A stretch of DNA of 64,000 bases from Spirulina major PCC 6313. GTDB taxonomy: Bacteria; Cyanobacteriota; Cyanobacteriia; Cyanobacteriales; Spirulinaceae. Below, in pieces: positions 39,003 through 46,737 of this stretch (within the stretch, counting starts at the first letter, position 1; the number at the start of each line of letters is the position of its first letter). The stretch spans positions 2,880,771 through 2,944,770 of the forward strand of contig NZ_KV878783.1 in NCBI RefSeq assembly GCF_001890765.1, in the 5' to 3' direction. The notes under the pieces are model-generated. The model saw only the letters and a list, made by a program, of their open reading frames with translations. It was not told where the DNA came from and made no database searches. The position numbers and the translations under genes were made by a program.

Positions 39003-39062
39003 TCCCAGAATCCCCCGTTTTCTAAACGGGGGAGTAAGTCAATATTCGGATCGTCTTGGATG
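38910..39062 (+). ncRNA. predicted omega RNA (reRNA) of the tnpB element with guide
   Basis: In TnpB systems the guide RNA is made from the 3' end of tnpB plus the right end, and the guide is the flanking DNA just outside the element. Here the right end contains the 39012-39032 hairpin and ends at TCAA 39042. The guide would then begin at 39043, TATTCGGATCGTCTTGG. The 5' limit is a guess based on known lengths of 100-200 nt. No transcript evidence. Confidence 0.4.
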
Positions 39063-39141
39063 TCCAACGCTCAATGGGGCGGTGCGTGACGCTTCACTAA
39101 CAGCACCCTACGACGATGGCACAGCTAAAATGGTGCTTTAT

Positions 39142-39208
39142 TGTAGGGTAGTTTAGGTGGCTTAAATATGGACTATAACTGCAATTTAGCAATTCACCGT
39201 AACCCACT
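39142..39208. repeat. 67-bp interspersed repeat with inverted ends (copy 2)
   Basis: Aligns without gaps to the 67 bp at 18873-18939: shared TGTAGGGT, CTGCAAT, TTAGCAAT and CCGTA-CCCAC blocks. Just upstream, at 39081-39112, GGTGCGTGACG and a matching AGCACCCTACG form another inverted repeat of a similar kind. Together they fill the gap between the tnpB element and gatB. Confidence 0.6.
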
Positions 39209-39235
39209 GATGGAGATATGTCATGCTACTAGGGT

Positions 39236-40723
39236 TTAGCCCTTGAGCTTTTTGACTAGGAGTTGGTTGGTGAGTTTGGGGTCGGCGCGGCCGCTGGTTT
39301 GTTTCATGATTTGACCCATGAAGAACCCTTGAATCTTTGTTTTGCCGGCGCGGAATTGTGCCACTTTGTCGGGGTTGGCGGCGATCAATTCGTCGATCAT
39401 CACTTCGATCGCGCTCAGGTCGGAAATTTGGGTCATGCCCTTGCTTTCGACCAGTTTCGCGACGGAATCGATGGGGGTGGTCAGTAGTTCCGGCAGGATG
39501 TCTTTGGCGATTTTGCCGCTGATTGTGCCATCCTCGATCAGTTGGAGGAGTTCGGCGAGGGTGGCGGGGGTAAGGGCGAGATCGGCAATGGTGAGTTTTT
39601 CGCTGTTGAGGTAGCCGAGGATGTCGCCCATGAGCCAGTTGGCGATTTGTTTCGCGTCGGCCCCAAGGGCGATCGCACTTTCAAAATAGGCCGTCATTTG
39701 GTGATCATCGGTGAGCACCCGTACATCATAGGGCGAGAGGCCCAGATCGGTTTCGTAGCGATCGCGTTTCGCCGCCGGCAGTTCCGGCAGTTGCGATCGC
39801 CACTGTTCTAACTGTTCTTTGGACACCTCAATCGGCGGTAAATCCGGCTCCGGAAAATAGCGATAATCGCTTGACCCTTCTTTTTTACGCATACTGATCG
39901 TGCGTTGGCTACCCTCTTCCCAGAGGCGGGTTTCTTGGTAGAGGGGTTCCCCGGCTTCGAGGGCCTTGGTTTGCCGTTCGATCTCGTAGTCGATCGCCTT
40001 TTGGATCGCACTAAACGAGTTCATATTTTTAATCTCAATCTTGGTGCCGAATTCTTTTTGACCCACGGGCCGAATCGAAATATTCACATCACAACGCAGG
40101 GAGCCTTCTTGCATATTGCCGTCGCTGATTCCCAGATAGCGCACAATCCGCCGCAATTCTTGGCCATATTCCGCCGCTTCGGCTCCGGTGCGAATATCCG
40201 GTTCGGAGACGATTTCGAGGAGGGGAACCCCTGCCCGGTTAAAATCCACCAGGGAATGAGTGGAACCGGAAAGGCGATCGCTCCCCGCATGGACTAACTT
40301 GCCCGCATCTTCTTCCATGTGCAGGCGCGTGATGCCGATTTTTTTGCGGGTTGCGGCTTTCGTGACGGGATCGACGAGTTCAATCTCTAACCAACCATGT
40401 TCAGCAATGGGTAGGTCATATTGAGAAATTTGGTAATTTTTGGGTAAATCTGGGTAAAAATATTGCTTACGATCAAATTTGCTGTAGGGGGCAATTTGGC
40501 AATTGAGTGCTAAGCCAGTTTTGACGGCAGATTCCAACACTTTTTCATTGAGTACCGGCAAAACACCCGGATACCCTAAGCAAATGGGCGAGATGTTCGT
40601 GTTCGGCGGCGCACCAAATTCCGTCGAAACCGGGCTAAAAATTTTGGTTTTGGTGTTGAGTTGACAATGGGTTTCTAGGCCGATAACGGCTTCGTAGGTC
40701 GTTGAGGTCGCTGTTGCTGGCAT
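39236..40723 (-). CDS. gatB: aspartyl/glutamyl-tRNA(Asn/Gln) amidotransferase subunit B
   Basis: 495-residue kinase-like subunit of GatCAB, which converts Glu-tRNA-Gln (and Asp-tRNA-Asn) to the amidated form. Landmarks are YEAVIGLETHCQLNTKTKIF at the N-terminus, ICLGYPGVLPVLNEK, KFDRKQYFYPDLPKNYQISQ, LHMEEDAGKLVH, and DFNRAGVPLLEIVSEPD, all diagnostic. The C-terminal YqeY-like tail domain ends AQFRAGKTKIQGFFMGQIMK. Length is normal. gatA and gatC are not in the window, usual for cyanobacteria where they are scattered. It is divergent from the gene at 40831. Confidence 0.97.
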   Translation of the reverse strand: MPATATSTTYEAVIGLETHCQLNTKTKIFSPVSTEFGAPPNTNISPICLGYPGVLPVLNEKVLESAVKTGLALNCQIAPYSKFDRKQYFYPDLPKNYQISQYDLPIAEHGWLEIELVDPVTKAATRKKIGITRLHMEEDAGKLVHAGSDRLSGSTHSLVDFNRAGVPLLEIVSEPDIRTGAEAAEYGQELRRIVRYLGISDGNMQEGSLRCDVNISIRPVGQKEFGTKIEIKNMNSFSAIQKAIDYEIERQTKALEAGEPLYQETRLWEEGSQRTISMRKKEGSSDYRYFPEPDLPPIEVSKEQLEQWRSQLPELPAAKRDRYETDLGLSPYDVRVLTDDHQMTAYFESAIALGADAKQIANWLMGDILGYLNSEKLTIADLALTPATLAELLQLIEDGTISGKIAKDILPELLTTPIDSVAKLVESKGMTQISDLSAIEVMIDELIAANPDKVAQFRAGKTKIQGFFMGQIMKQTSGRADPKLTNQLLVKKLKG

Positions 40724-40830
40724 AACAATAAAACTTCGTTGGCTTAAAAATTCGTTGGTTTCCGCGTCGTGCTCTTATTTTAGCCCTTCTGTTCCCTGCA
40801 ATTGTTCTGTATTGGCTGAATCCTCCCGTT

Positions 40831-41529
40831 ATGAAACGTCCCTCTTTAATTCCGTTAGAGCCAACGTTTGGCCCGTCAACCGCGCTGATTATGATGGGGG
40901 GTGAATGTGGCCATGCGCCAGAAGGGATGACTAGCACGGCCTGGCGATCGCTGATGCGTGACTTGGGCTGGGCGGGGGCGATCTATCAATTGCAGTGGGA
41001 TGATGAGTTGAATCTCACCCTAGGGACGCTGACGCAGCAGGAGCCTGCCGAGGCGATCGCCCATTGGAACCGCTGCCGCAACCAATTCAAGCGCATCGGC
41101 AAGAGTTTTTTGCCCAAACTGATTTGGGAGTTAAACGTGACGACTGTGTCCCTCTGGGCAATTTCCCACGGGACACAGGTGGCCTACTATGGGCTGCGGG
41201 ACTGGTCGGAGGCGGATATTCAACTGCGGGATGCGGTGTTGTTGGCGGGGACGGTGCGGCGCGATCGCGGCAAAGACTGGGGGCGGGTGGCGAATAATCT
41301 TGAGGGCACATTATTCAACTTCTACAACACCGAAGACCTGATGCTAAAGCGGTTTAGCCAGCTTTTAGACTGGAAACGCAGCCCCTGCGGGATTAAGCCG
41401 ATCCGCGAAGAGTGCGATCGCCTCCTCAACATCGACGCAGCCCCCCAAATGACCACCGCCAACTACACCCCCGACAACTGCCGCGCCGTGCTCACCCACA
41501 CCCTTCAACCCCATTGGCGGCAATCCTAA
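40831..41529 (+). CDS. putative alpha/beta-hydrolase-fold protein of unknown function
   Basis: 232 residues without signal peptide or membrane helix. TVSLWAISHGTQVAYYGLRDW resembles a nucleophile elbow (ISHGT) after a beta-strand, as in DUF726/TMCO4-like or related hydrolase folds. The N-terminus STALIMMGGECGHAPEGM could hold the oxyanion region. I do not see a sure Asp/His partner: the C-terminal His in LTHTLQPHWRQS is a candidate. It is Trp-rich. It is divergent from gatB, 107 bp apart, and convergent with the next gene. Function is not assigned. Confidence 0.7.
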   Translation: MKRPSLIPLEPTFGPSTALIMMGGECGHAPEGMTSTAWRSLMRDLGWAGAIYQLQWDDELNLTLGTLTQQEPAEAIAHWNRCRNQFKRIGKSFLPKLIWELNVTTVSLWAISHGTQVAYYGLRDWSEADIQLRDAVLLAGTVRRDRGKDWGRVANNLEGTLFNFYNTEDLMLKRFSQLLDWKRSPCGIKPIREECDRLLNIDAAPQMTTANYTPDNCRAVLTHTLQPHWRQS

Positions 41530-41554
41530 AACCCCGCAATAGTCATCTGATCCA

Positions 41555-41974
41555 TTAGGGACAAAGCGCCGCTGTCCATTCTTGCGATTCGCCCCGCCGA
41601 CATCGTTGTTGTTGTCCGACCCAAATTAATTGCCAACCGTATTCGTGATGCCAGACAAACTCTAAGCGTAAACGGATCGCGGCAATGGAATCATCGGCTA
41701 AACCGACCACCGTTACGGTTGCGATCGCGCCCCCGTGAGCATCATAGTCAAGCCGCACGGATTCTGATTGCCGACCTTCGGTTTCACGAGTGAGATCCGC
41801 GAATAATTCCAAGGCCGTTGCTTGGGGAGTATCACCAAGAATGCCGTAACGCTGGGCGTAGTCCTGGGGCGAAATCTCCCGATAGTGCGATCGCGCCACC
41901 TCTGCCTGAGCCACACCGCCAAACAGTAGCCCCAAACTCACACTGGTGATACCTAGAAATCGTCTTAAATTCAT
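41555..41974 (-). CDS. small exported protein of unknown function
   Basis: 139 residues. The signal peptide is clear: MNLRRFLGITSVSLGLLFGG followed by VAQA and a cleavage before EVARS. The mature part, about 115 residues, has two C-terminal cysteines (QQRCRRGES and AALCP) that could form a disulfide. Strand-rich segments such as GAIATVTVVGLADDSIA and LRLEFVWHHEYGWQLIWVG suggest a small beta fold. No family recognised. It is convergent with the previous gene and lies downstream of crtO on the same strand, 91 bp away. Confidence 0.75.
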   Translation of the reverse strand: MNLRRFLGITSVSLGLLFGGVAQAEVARSHYREISPQDYAQRYGILGDTPQATALELFADLTRETEGRQSESVRLDYDAHGGAIATVTVVGLADDSIAAIRLRLEFVWHHEYGWQLIWVGQQQRCRRGESQEWTAALCP

Positions 41975-42064
41975 GAGAAATTAAGCCTATCAAAACTGTA
42001 TTGGGTGCAAAAATTTTGCCTAATCGTGTAGGTAAACAATAGGATTAGTCGATCTTCCACAGGA

Positions 42065-43765
42065 TCACCCGCCGGATACCCCCAAGGCAGCTTTCACGAG
42101 CGATCGCACATAGGCCTGCGCATCCCCTAAGCGATGAACTAACGGATTTTGGGACTGCATGAACACCCGCGCACAGTTGCGCCCCGGCATTCCCGAAATC
42201 GAGCCGCCCGGATGGGTTCCCGCTCCCGTTAGATACAGCCCCTCAATCGGCGTTTTATAGTCCGCAATTTCCGGCAAGGGGCGGAAAAAGATCATTTGAT
42301 CCAAGGTCATGTCCATGTGATAACAGTTGCCCTTGTAAGATCCCAGCCGCTGGGCCAGTTCCGCCGGACTTTCCACCCGTCGCGCCATGATTGAGCGTTT
42401 CACATTGGGGGCATAGGTGGCGAGCTTATCGATGACGCGATCGGCCACTTGTTCCTTCACCGCATCCGTCCAGCCCGTGCCATCCAGCCCCGTCCCCTCT
42501 GCGCCTTTAATTTGGTACGGCGCGAAAAATTCAATCCAGAGGGTGTGTTTACCCTCCGGAGCCATGGAGGGATCGAGAATCGTCGGACAGACCGCGTACA
42601 GGGAGGGGTCGCGATCGGGGATTTCGCCAAAGGTACAGAGGGCGTGGGCTTTTTCCACATGATCCACGGAATCGGCGATCAACACTGACCCCACTAAATA
42701 TTCATCGCTGTGGTTGTAGGCTTCAAAGCGGGGGGCTTCGGAGAGGGCACAATCAATTTTCAGGATCGTTTCGTTGTTGTTGACGATGCGGCGATCGAGG
42801 CGATCGCGCAACTTCGGATCAGCCGCGCCAATCTCATCCGGGGCCACCAAATTCAAAAACAGCCGCCGCGCATCAATGTTAGAAATCACGCCCTTAATCG
42901 CCCGGAACTCGCTACCGTTGGCCACTTCCACGCCAATCACCCGCCCATCATCAATCAGTAGCCGTTTCACCGCCTGCTCGGTGAGGATTTTGCCCCCCTT
43001 GGCGGTGACGAGGTTGACGAGGGCCTGGGTTAACGCTCCCGTACCGCCTTTGGGGCGAGACATCCCCGGATGGTGGCGCATGGCCATCATCATCGCACCG
43101 ACGGCGATGCCTTTTTGAGACGGCGGCGCACCAATTTCGGCGGCGAGGCGAGCCAGGGGAGCCTTGATCGTTTCGCTGTCAAACCATTCTTCTAGTAACT
43201 CGGTGGGGGAGGTGATCATGTTGCGGACAAAATCCAGCACCTTGTTGCGCGATCCCAATACCGCTAGGAGGTCTTTTAAGTTTTCCAGGCCGTAGTTACC
43301 GAGGATGTCGAGAATTGCCATCGGGGGCGCGTTGAATAGGGGCGCGATCGCCCCCCCCAACTGCTGCCAATAGCTCGCGAATTCCGCATATTTGACCGCA
43401 TCCCGCTCGCTATAGTGGGCAATCCCCGCGCAGGTTTTTTCAATCGATTTATGGGCTAAAAATTGGGAGCCATCGGGCAGCGGGCAATAGACCACCGGAT
43501 CACAGGGTAAATACTCTAGGCCATACTTCCCCAGTTCCAACTCCTCCACCACCGGGCCGAGGTGGATAAACTCATGATCAATAGCACAGAGATTAAATTT
43601 AAAGCCCGGCGCATCGACGGGCATGGCTTCTTCGGTGGTGGCAGCACCGCCGGGGACGGGGCGTTTTTCGAGAAGGAGCACGCTATACCCAGCTTTCAGG
43701 AGGTAGGCGGCACAGACGAGGCCGTTATGTCCTGCCCCAATAACAATGACATCGTAGGTTTCCAT
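42065..43765 (-). CDS. crtO: CrtO-type beta-carotene ketolase
   Basis: 566-residue FAD-dependent oxidoreductase related to phytoene desaturases. Close overall resemblance to Synechocystis CrtO, which adds a keto group to beta-carotene to make echinenone. The FAD-binding N-terminus reads DVIVIGAGHNGLVCAAYLL, then LLEKRPVPGGAATTE. Shared blocks include CAIDHEFIHLGP, RPKGGTGALTQALV, KGVISNIDARRLFL, EFFAPYQIKGAEGTGLDGTG, RRVESPAELAQRLGSYKGN and the C-terminal LYLTGAGTHPGGSISGMPGR. The wider family also holds other carotenoid-modifying and uncharacterised oxidoreductases, so activity is inferred. Echinenone is the ligand of the orange carotenoid protein. A single gene with its own leader. Confidence 0.88.
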   Translation of the reverse strand: METYDVIVIGAGHNGLVCAAYLLKAGYSVLLLEKRPVPGGAATTEEAMPVDAPGFKFNLCAIDHEFIHLGPVVEELELGKYGLEYLPCDPVVYCPLPDGSQFLAHKSIEKTCAGIAHYSERDAVKYAEFASYWQQLGGAIAPLFNAPPMAILDILGNYGLENLKDLLAVLGSRNKVLDFVRNMITSPTELLEEWFDSETIKAPLARLAAEIGAPPSQKGIAVGAMMMAMRHHPGMSRPKGGTGALTQALVNLVTAKGGKILTEQAVKRLLIDDGRVIGVEVANGSEFRAIKGVISNIDARRLFLNLVAPDEIGAADPKLRDRLDRRIVNNNETILKIDCALSEAPRFEAYNHSDEYLVGSVLIADSVDHVEKAHALCTFGEIPDRDPSLYAVCPTILDPSMAPEGKHTLWIEFFAPYQIKGAEGTGLDGTGWTDAVKEQVADRVIDKLATYAPNVKRSIMARRVESPAELAQRLGSYKGNCYHMDMTLDQMIFFRPLPEIADYKTPIEGLYLTGAGTHPGGSISGMPGRNCARVFMQSQNPLVHRLGDAQAYVRSLVKAALGVSGG

Positions 43766-44071
43766 GATGATTTAACTGGCACAACGAGAGGGAGAGCAAT
43801 GGGACGTGCGATCGCAGTTTCTGAATCATCGGTCATCAACCCAGGGATCGAACCCCGCTGTTATCCCGTCAACTTGGTTCAAAACCAAAACCCTGCACGA
43901 CCAAGCAAGTGGTGTAGGCTTAAGATCACTGCCGAATTCAAAACGAAGAATTAATCTCCCTCAATTCAGGCGAACTCGCTTACTTGGAGTCTAGTCCAAA
44001 GCGGTTCTTCTCGCTATACTGGCAACGTTCACCCTTGCCAAGTTACAGCTTGCGTTTTAAAGTAACACCCT
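43766..44071. other. intergenic region between divergent crtO and STAS gene
   Basis: 306 bp with no gene. A stretch at 43841-43900 has a T-loop-like string GATCGAACCCC and a hairpin TTGGTT/AACCAA, but it does not fold as a tRNA. Promoters for both flanking genes must be here; none stands out. Confidence 0.5.
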
Positions 44072-44407
44072 ATGAATCCAGCAATTAAAGTGGTTGAGCC
44101 GTCCGGCATCTTAGATGGCACGAAGGCGAATGAATTTCGCCAAGAAATTAGCGATCATGTGTCCAACGGGGTAGAAATGATCCTAATCGACTTTAAAGAT
44201 GTCACCTTCATGGATAGCTCAGGGTTAGGTGCGTTGGTGCTTGCCCTCAAAACCGTGCGGGCCGCCAAACCTCACAAAACTCAAATGTGTCTCTGCTCGA
44301 TCAACGAACAGATCAGAATGTTGTTTGAGTTGACAAGCATGGATCGGGTCTTTGATATTTACGACACCCGCGATGACTTTGAAGCCCAAATCAACGCACC
44401 GCAATAG
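44072..44407 (+). CDS. STAS-domain anti-sigma factor antagonist (SpoIIAA/RsbV-like)
   Basis: 111-residue single STAS domain. In the partner-switching mechanism the unphosphorylated protein binds an anti-sigma kinase and frees its target. The phosphorylation site motif is present: FMDSSGLGALVLALK, with Ser49/Ser50. The N-terminus KVVEPSGILDGTKANEFRQE and the C-terminal MDRVFDIYDTRDDFEAQ fit the family. Its likely partners are nearby: a PP2C phosphatase with a receiver domain (44429, convergent) and an RsbW-like kinase (46242). The start ATG 44072 is clear. Confidence 0.92.
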   Translation: MNPAIKVVEPSGILDGTKANEFRQEISDHVSNGVEMILIDFKDVTFMDSSGLGALVLALKTVRAAKPHKTQMCLCSINEQIRMLFELTSMDRVFDIYDTRDDFEAQINAPQ

Positions 44408-44428
44408 TGCGTCGCCCTCCATCGTGAG

Positions 44429-45595
44429 CTAATGGGCAAAGTTAATTTCGAGCAATGATAAATCATCATCAAACGCCAGATTTTGGTTAATCACCTTCAT
44501 CTGCGCAATAATTTGGTCAAGGTTGCGATCGGGGCTTAAACGATAGTCCTGTAACTGACGGGTGAAGCGGTCTAGGCCCCACAGTTCCCCATCGGGTTGG
44601 GGGAGTTCATAAATCCCATCACTGAATAAGTACAGGCTCGAATTGGGCGCAACTTTGCAGACGGCTTCTTCATAGACCACGTTGGGAAACATGCCCACCG
44701 GGAAGCCAGGGGTTTTCAAGGGTGAGGTGTGGATCGTGCCATTCCGTTGGGGGGAGAGCAGGAGCGCGGGGGGATGACCCGCACTGGCGTAGGTGAGTTG
44801 GCGATTTTTTTGGTTATAGACCCCGTACCAAATCGTGAAGTATTTATCGTTGCGGGCGGTCATTTGAAAAATTTCATTCAAACCGGCGAGGACTTCTCCC
44901 GGTTGACGGTAGTTGACTTGCTTGAGGGCTTGCGATCGCAACAAATTCAGCACCGACACCGACGGCAACGCCGCCCGCAACCCATGGCCCGACACATCGA
45001 GCAAATACATCACCGCATATTGATCATCGAGCCAATAATAATCAAAACTATCCCCCCCCAACTGACTCGACGGAATAAACCGCATATCCACCACCAACGG
45101 CGGCGACGGCGACGGTTCTGGCAACAACGAACAGACATAATCCGCCGCCTCCGCCAATTCGGTCTCTAGCAACTGCTTCTGTCGCTGCAAATCATTATTA
45201 AGTTGATAGAGCCGCAGCCCGGAGCGAATCCGCGCCTCTAACTCAAACATCTCAATCGGCTTACAGAGAAAATCATCCGCCCCCGCATCCAACCCCTCGA
45301 CTCGATCCTCCACAGACCCCTTCGAGGTGAGCAGAATAAAAAACGTCGTCGCCAACTCCGGCAACGACTTGACATGACGGCAGACATCCAAGCCGTTCAT
45401 CTTCGGCATCACCCAGTCACAAATCACCATCGCCGGGTGTAATGCCTGCACCTGCGCTAACCCATCTGCCCCATTGCTCGCCACCGTTACCTCGTAGCCA
45501 CGACTCGCCAGCGTCCGCTTTAACAGCATCTGAATCGCCGGGTCATCGTCAATAATTACAATATTCTCCATAGCAGAGCCATTATTCTGAGTCAT
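44429..45595 (-). CDS. response regulator with PP2C-type (RsbU/SpoIIE) phosphatase
   Basis: 388 residues: receiver domain about 10-130 with phospho-acceptor Asp60 (VICDWVMPK), Thr90 and Lys112; a short coiled linker (LNNDLQRQKQLLETELAEA); and a PPM/SpoIIE phosphatase about 165-385. Metal residues are visible in LGGDSFDYYWLDDQYAVMY, LLDVSGHGLRAALPS, LFSDGIYELPQ and FDDDLSLLEI. It would dephosphorylate the STAS protein once its receiver is phosphorylated by a histidine kinase. The sensor is not adjacent. Starts at 45595 or at the second ATG 45571 are both possible. It is convergent with the STAS gene. Confidence 0.92.
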   Translation of the reverse strand: MTQNNGSAMENIVIIDDDPAIQMLLKRTLASRGYEVTVASNGADGLAQVQALHPAMVICDWVMPKMNGLDVCRHVKSLPELATTFFILLTSKGSVEDRVEGLDAGADDFLCKPIEMFELEARIRSGLRLYQLNNDLQRQKQLLETELAEAADYVCSLLPEPSPSPPLVVDMRFIPSSQLGGDSFDYYWLDDQYAVMYLLDVSGHGLRAALPSVSVLNLLRSQALKQVNYRQPGEVLAGLNEIFQMTARNDKYFTIWYGVYNQKNRQLTYASAGHPPALLLSPQRNGTIHTSPLKTPGFPVGMFPNVVYEEAVCKVAPNSSLYLFSDGIYELPQPDGELWGLDRFTRQLQDYRLSPDRNLDQIIAQMKVINQNLAFDDDLSLLEINFAH

Positions 45596-45715
45596 CGGGA
45601 ACGCGGGGAATCATAATTCGCGGCTTCATTTAGATTGTAGGATTTTGCTTGGACAGATGGCGTTTCAGTACGGGACAAAAAATCCGGTTTGGGCTGCAAC
45701 CCTGATGATTTTGTA

Positions 45716-45778
45716 GGTAGTGCGGGCATCTTGCCCGCTGGTGTCAGTCACAATAGGGAGCAAGATGCTCCCACTCCA
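45716..45778. repeat. double-hairpin interspersed repeat (copy 2)
   Basis: GCGGGC/GCCCGC around ATCTT (45722-45738) and GGGAGC/GCTCCC around AAGAT (45756-45772). The two loops are complementary to each other (ATCTT and AAGAT). The design matches the pair at 13486-13546. It is a common cyanobacterial intergenic repeat. Confidence 0.6.
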
Positions 45779-46084
45779 TCAAACTCAATATTCCTTCAAC
45801 CTTTGTCCTGTACTGAGAGATGGCGTAACCCATTCTACGGTGATACTTCAAGATTGCTTTCCACTTCACGTTAAACTATGGGAGAGTTTTTCTGGGTACA
45901 AACGAAGTCTAATCCGAAATCCGAGCCCATAACCCCACACATTAACTCCGATTCCCAGGCAGGGAGCCAAAAGATCTTGCCCTCCTAGGAGCGATTCGGT
46001 GAGGGGGTGTGAAGGGGGACTGTAGCGGATTGGGGATAATATTGTCCAATTGGGTGGAATAACATTCCACCATCCTAGGTTAAT

Positions 46085-46225
46085 TGACATCCTCTCCAGC
46101 CGAAGGGCACGGGAATTCCCAGTCTAGGGAGATCTAGCGCTAACGTCCTGGCGAGTCAACAGCGCCTCGAAGGTTGGCCTGGAATGGTGAGGCTTGTAAC
46201 CCAGTGGGTTTGGTCAGCAATTTTG
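46085..46225 (-). mobile_element. orphan right end of an IS200/IS605-type element (decayed, no tnpB)
   Basis: Read on the minus strand, the segment ends GAGGATGTCAA, comparable with GAGTAAGTCAA at the right end of the tnpB element, with TCAA at 46088-46085. Upstream on that strand lies structured, GC-rich DNA including GCCTCACCATTCC, CTTCGAGGCGC and CGCCAGGACG, which resembles the omega-RNA/right-end sequence of cyanobacterial tnpB elements as I know them. The terminal hairpin is imperfect. No transposase gene is left; the next gene reads the other way. It may be a PATE/MITE-like remnant. Confidence 0.4.
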
Positions 46226-46241
46226 AACGGGAGTTTTCCGA

Positions 46242-46679
46242 TTGGACGTTCTGCATCAAAGCACGCTCACGACTCAAACTCGATTAAAGCAGCTTGACCC
46301 TGTTTTGGCCTGGTTTAATGCGAGTTATAGTCCTGAAATTGACTCCAAAACTTGGATTCAGTGTGAGTTGGCTTTAGCGGAGGGCTTCACCAACGCTGTT
46401 CGCCATGCCCATGAGGGGTTAGCCGCGACGACCCCCATTGAGCTAGAGGTGCGACGTTATGGCGATCGCATCGAAATTCGCATTTGGGATCACGGGCCCC
46501 CCTTTGATCTCGAAGCCTGTTTAAATAAGGTGAATGCCCAAGCCGGTAACAGCAGCGGCGGCGGCGGACGAGGCATCGCGATTTTGCAAAAAATTGCCGA
46601 TCACCTCAGTTACCAGCGCACCGAGCACCCGCAAAACTGTCTCTTAATTGTGAAACATTATCGCCGTTCATCCGGATAA
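46242..46679 (+). CDS. RsbW/SpoIIAB-like anti-sigma factor serine kinase
   Basis: 145-residue GHKL ATPase. It would phosphorylate a STAS antagonist and hold a sigma factor or other target. The N-box is CELALAEGFTNAVRHAHEG, the G1 box is IWDHGPPFDLE, and the G2 box is SGGGGRGIAILQKIAD. Translation appears to start at TTG 46242 with GGGAG about nine bases ahead; no ATG is found before the conserved N-terminus. It is downstream of the IS remnant, so its native promoter may have been changed. STAS and PP2C partners are within 2 kb. Confidence 0.9.
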   Translation: MDVLHQSTLTTQTRLKQLDPVLAWFNASYSPEIDSKTWIQCELALAEGFTNAVRHAHEGLAATTPIELEVRRYGDRIEIRIWDHGPPFDLEACLNKVNAQAGNSSGGGGRGIAILQKIADHLSYQRTEHPQNCLLIVKHYRRSSG

Positions 46680-46737
46680 GAGGAGGTGCAGCCGACAACA
46701 CCAGCCCCTTCTGTATCATTAAAAATGTTTTATTTCT

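Larger units (their letters stand above)
37784..39042 (+). mobile_element. IS200/IS605-type element carrying only tnpB (IS1341-like)
   Basis: The ends carry near-identical hairpins: CCCCCGTTT/AAACAGGGG around TCC at 37801-37822, and CCCCCGTTT/AAACGGGGG around TCT at 39012-39032. Just left of the first lies TTAC (37780-37783), and the right hairpin is followed by AGTAAG then TCAA (39039-39042). TTAC and TCAA are the left and right cleavage tetranucleotides known for IS608-like elements, so I place the boundaries there; this is inference. There is no tnpA, so transposition would need a TnpA in trans. Only tnpB lies inside. Confidence 0.65.
45596..46241. other. repeat-rich gap between phosphatase and anti-sigma kinase genes
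   Basis: 646 bp without a supported gene. It contains the double-hairpin repeat (45716-45778) and the decayed IS right end (46085-46225). The part 45880-46080 shows no recognisable structure. Promoters for both flanking genes should lie here. Confidence 0.55.

Noticed and set aside
43841-43900. tRNA-like sequence on the minus strand: GGGGTTCGATC T-loop string and TTGG-TTTTGAA-CCAA resembling a Gln(UUG) anticodon arm
   Set aside because: The T-stem has a mismatch and a wobble, no acceptor-stem partner exists for GTTGATG, and no proper D-arm is present.
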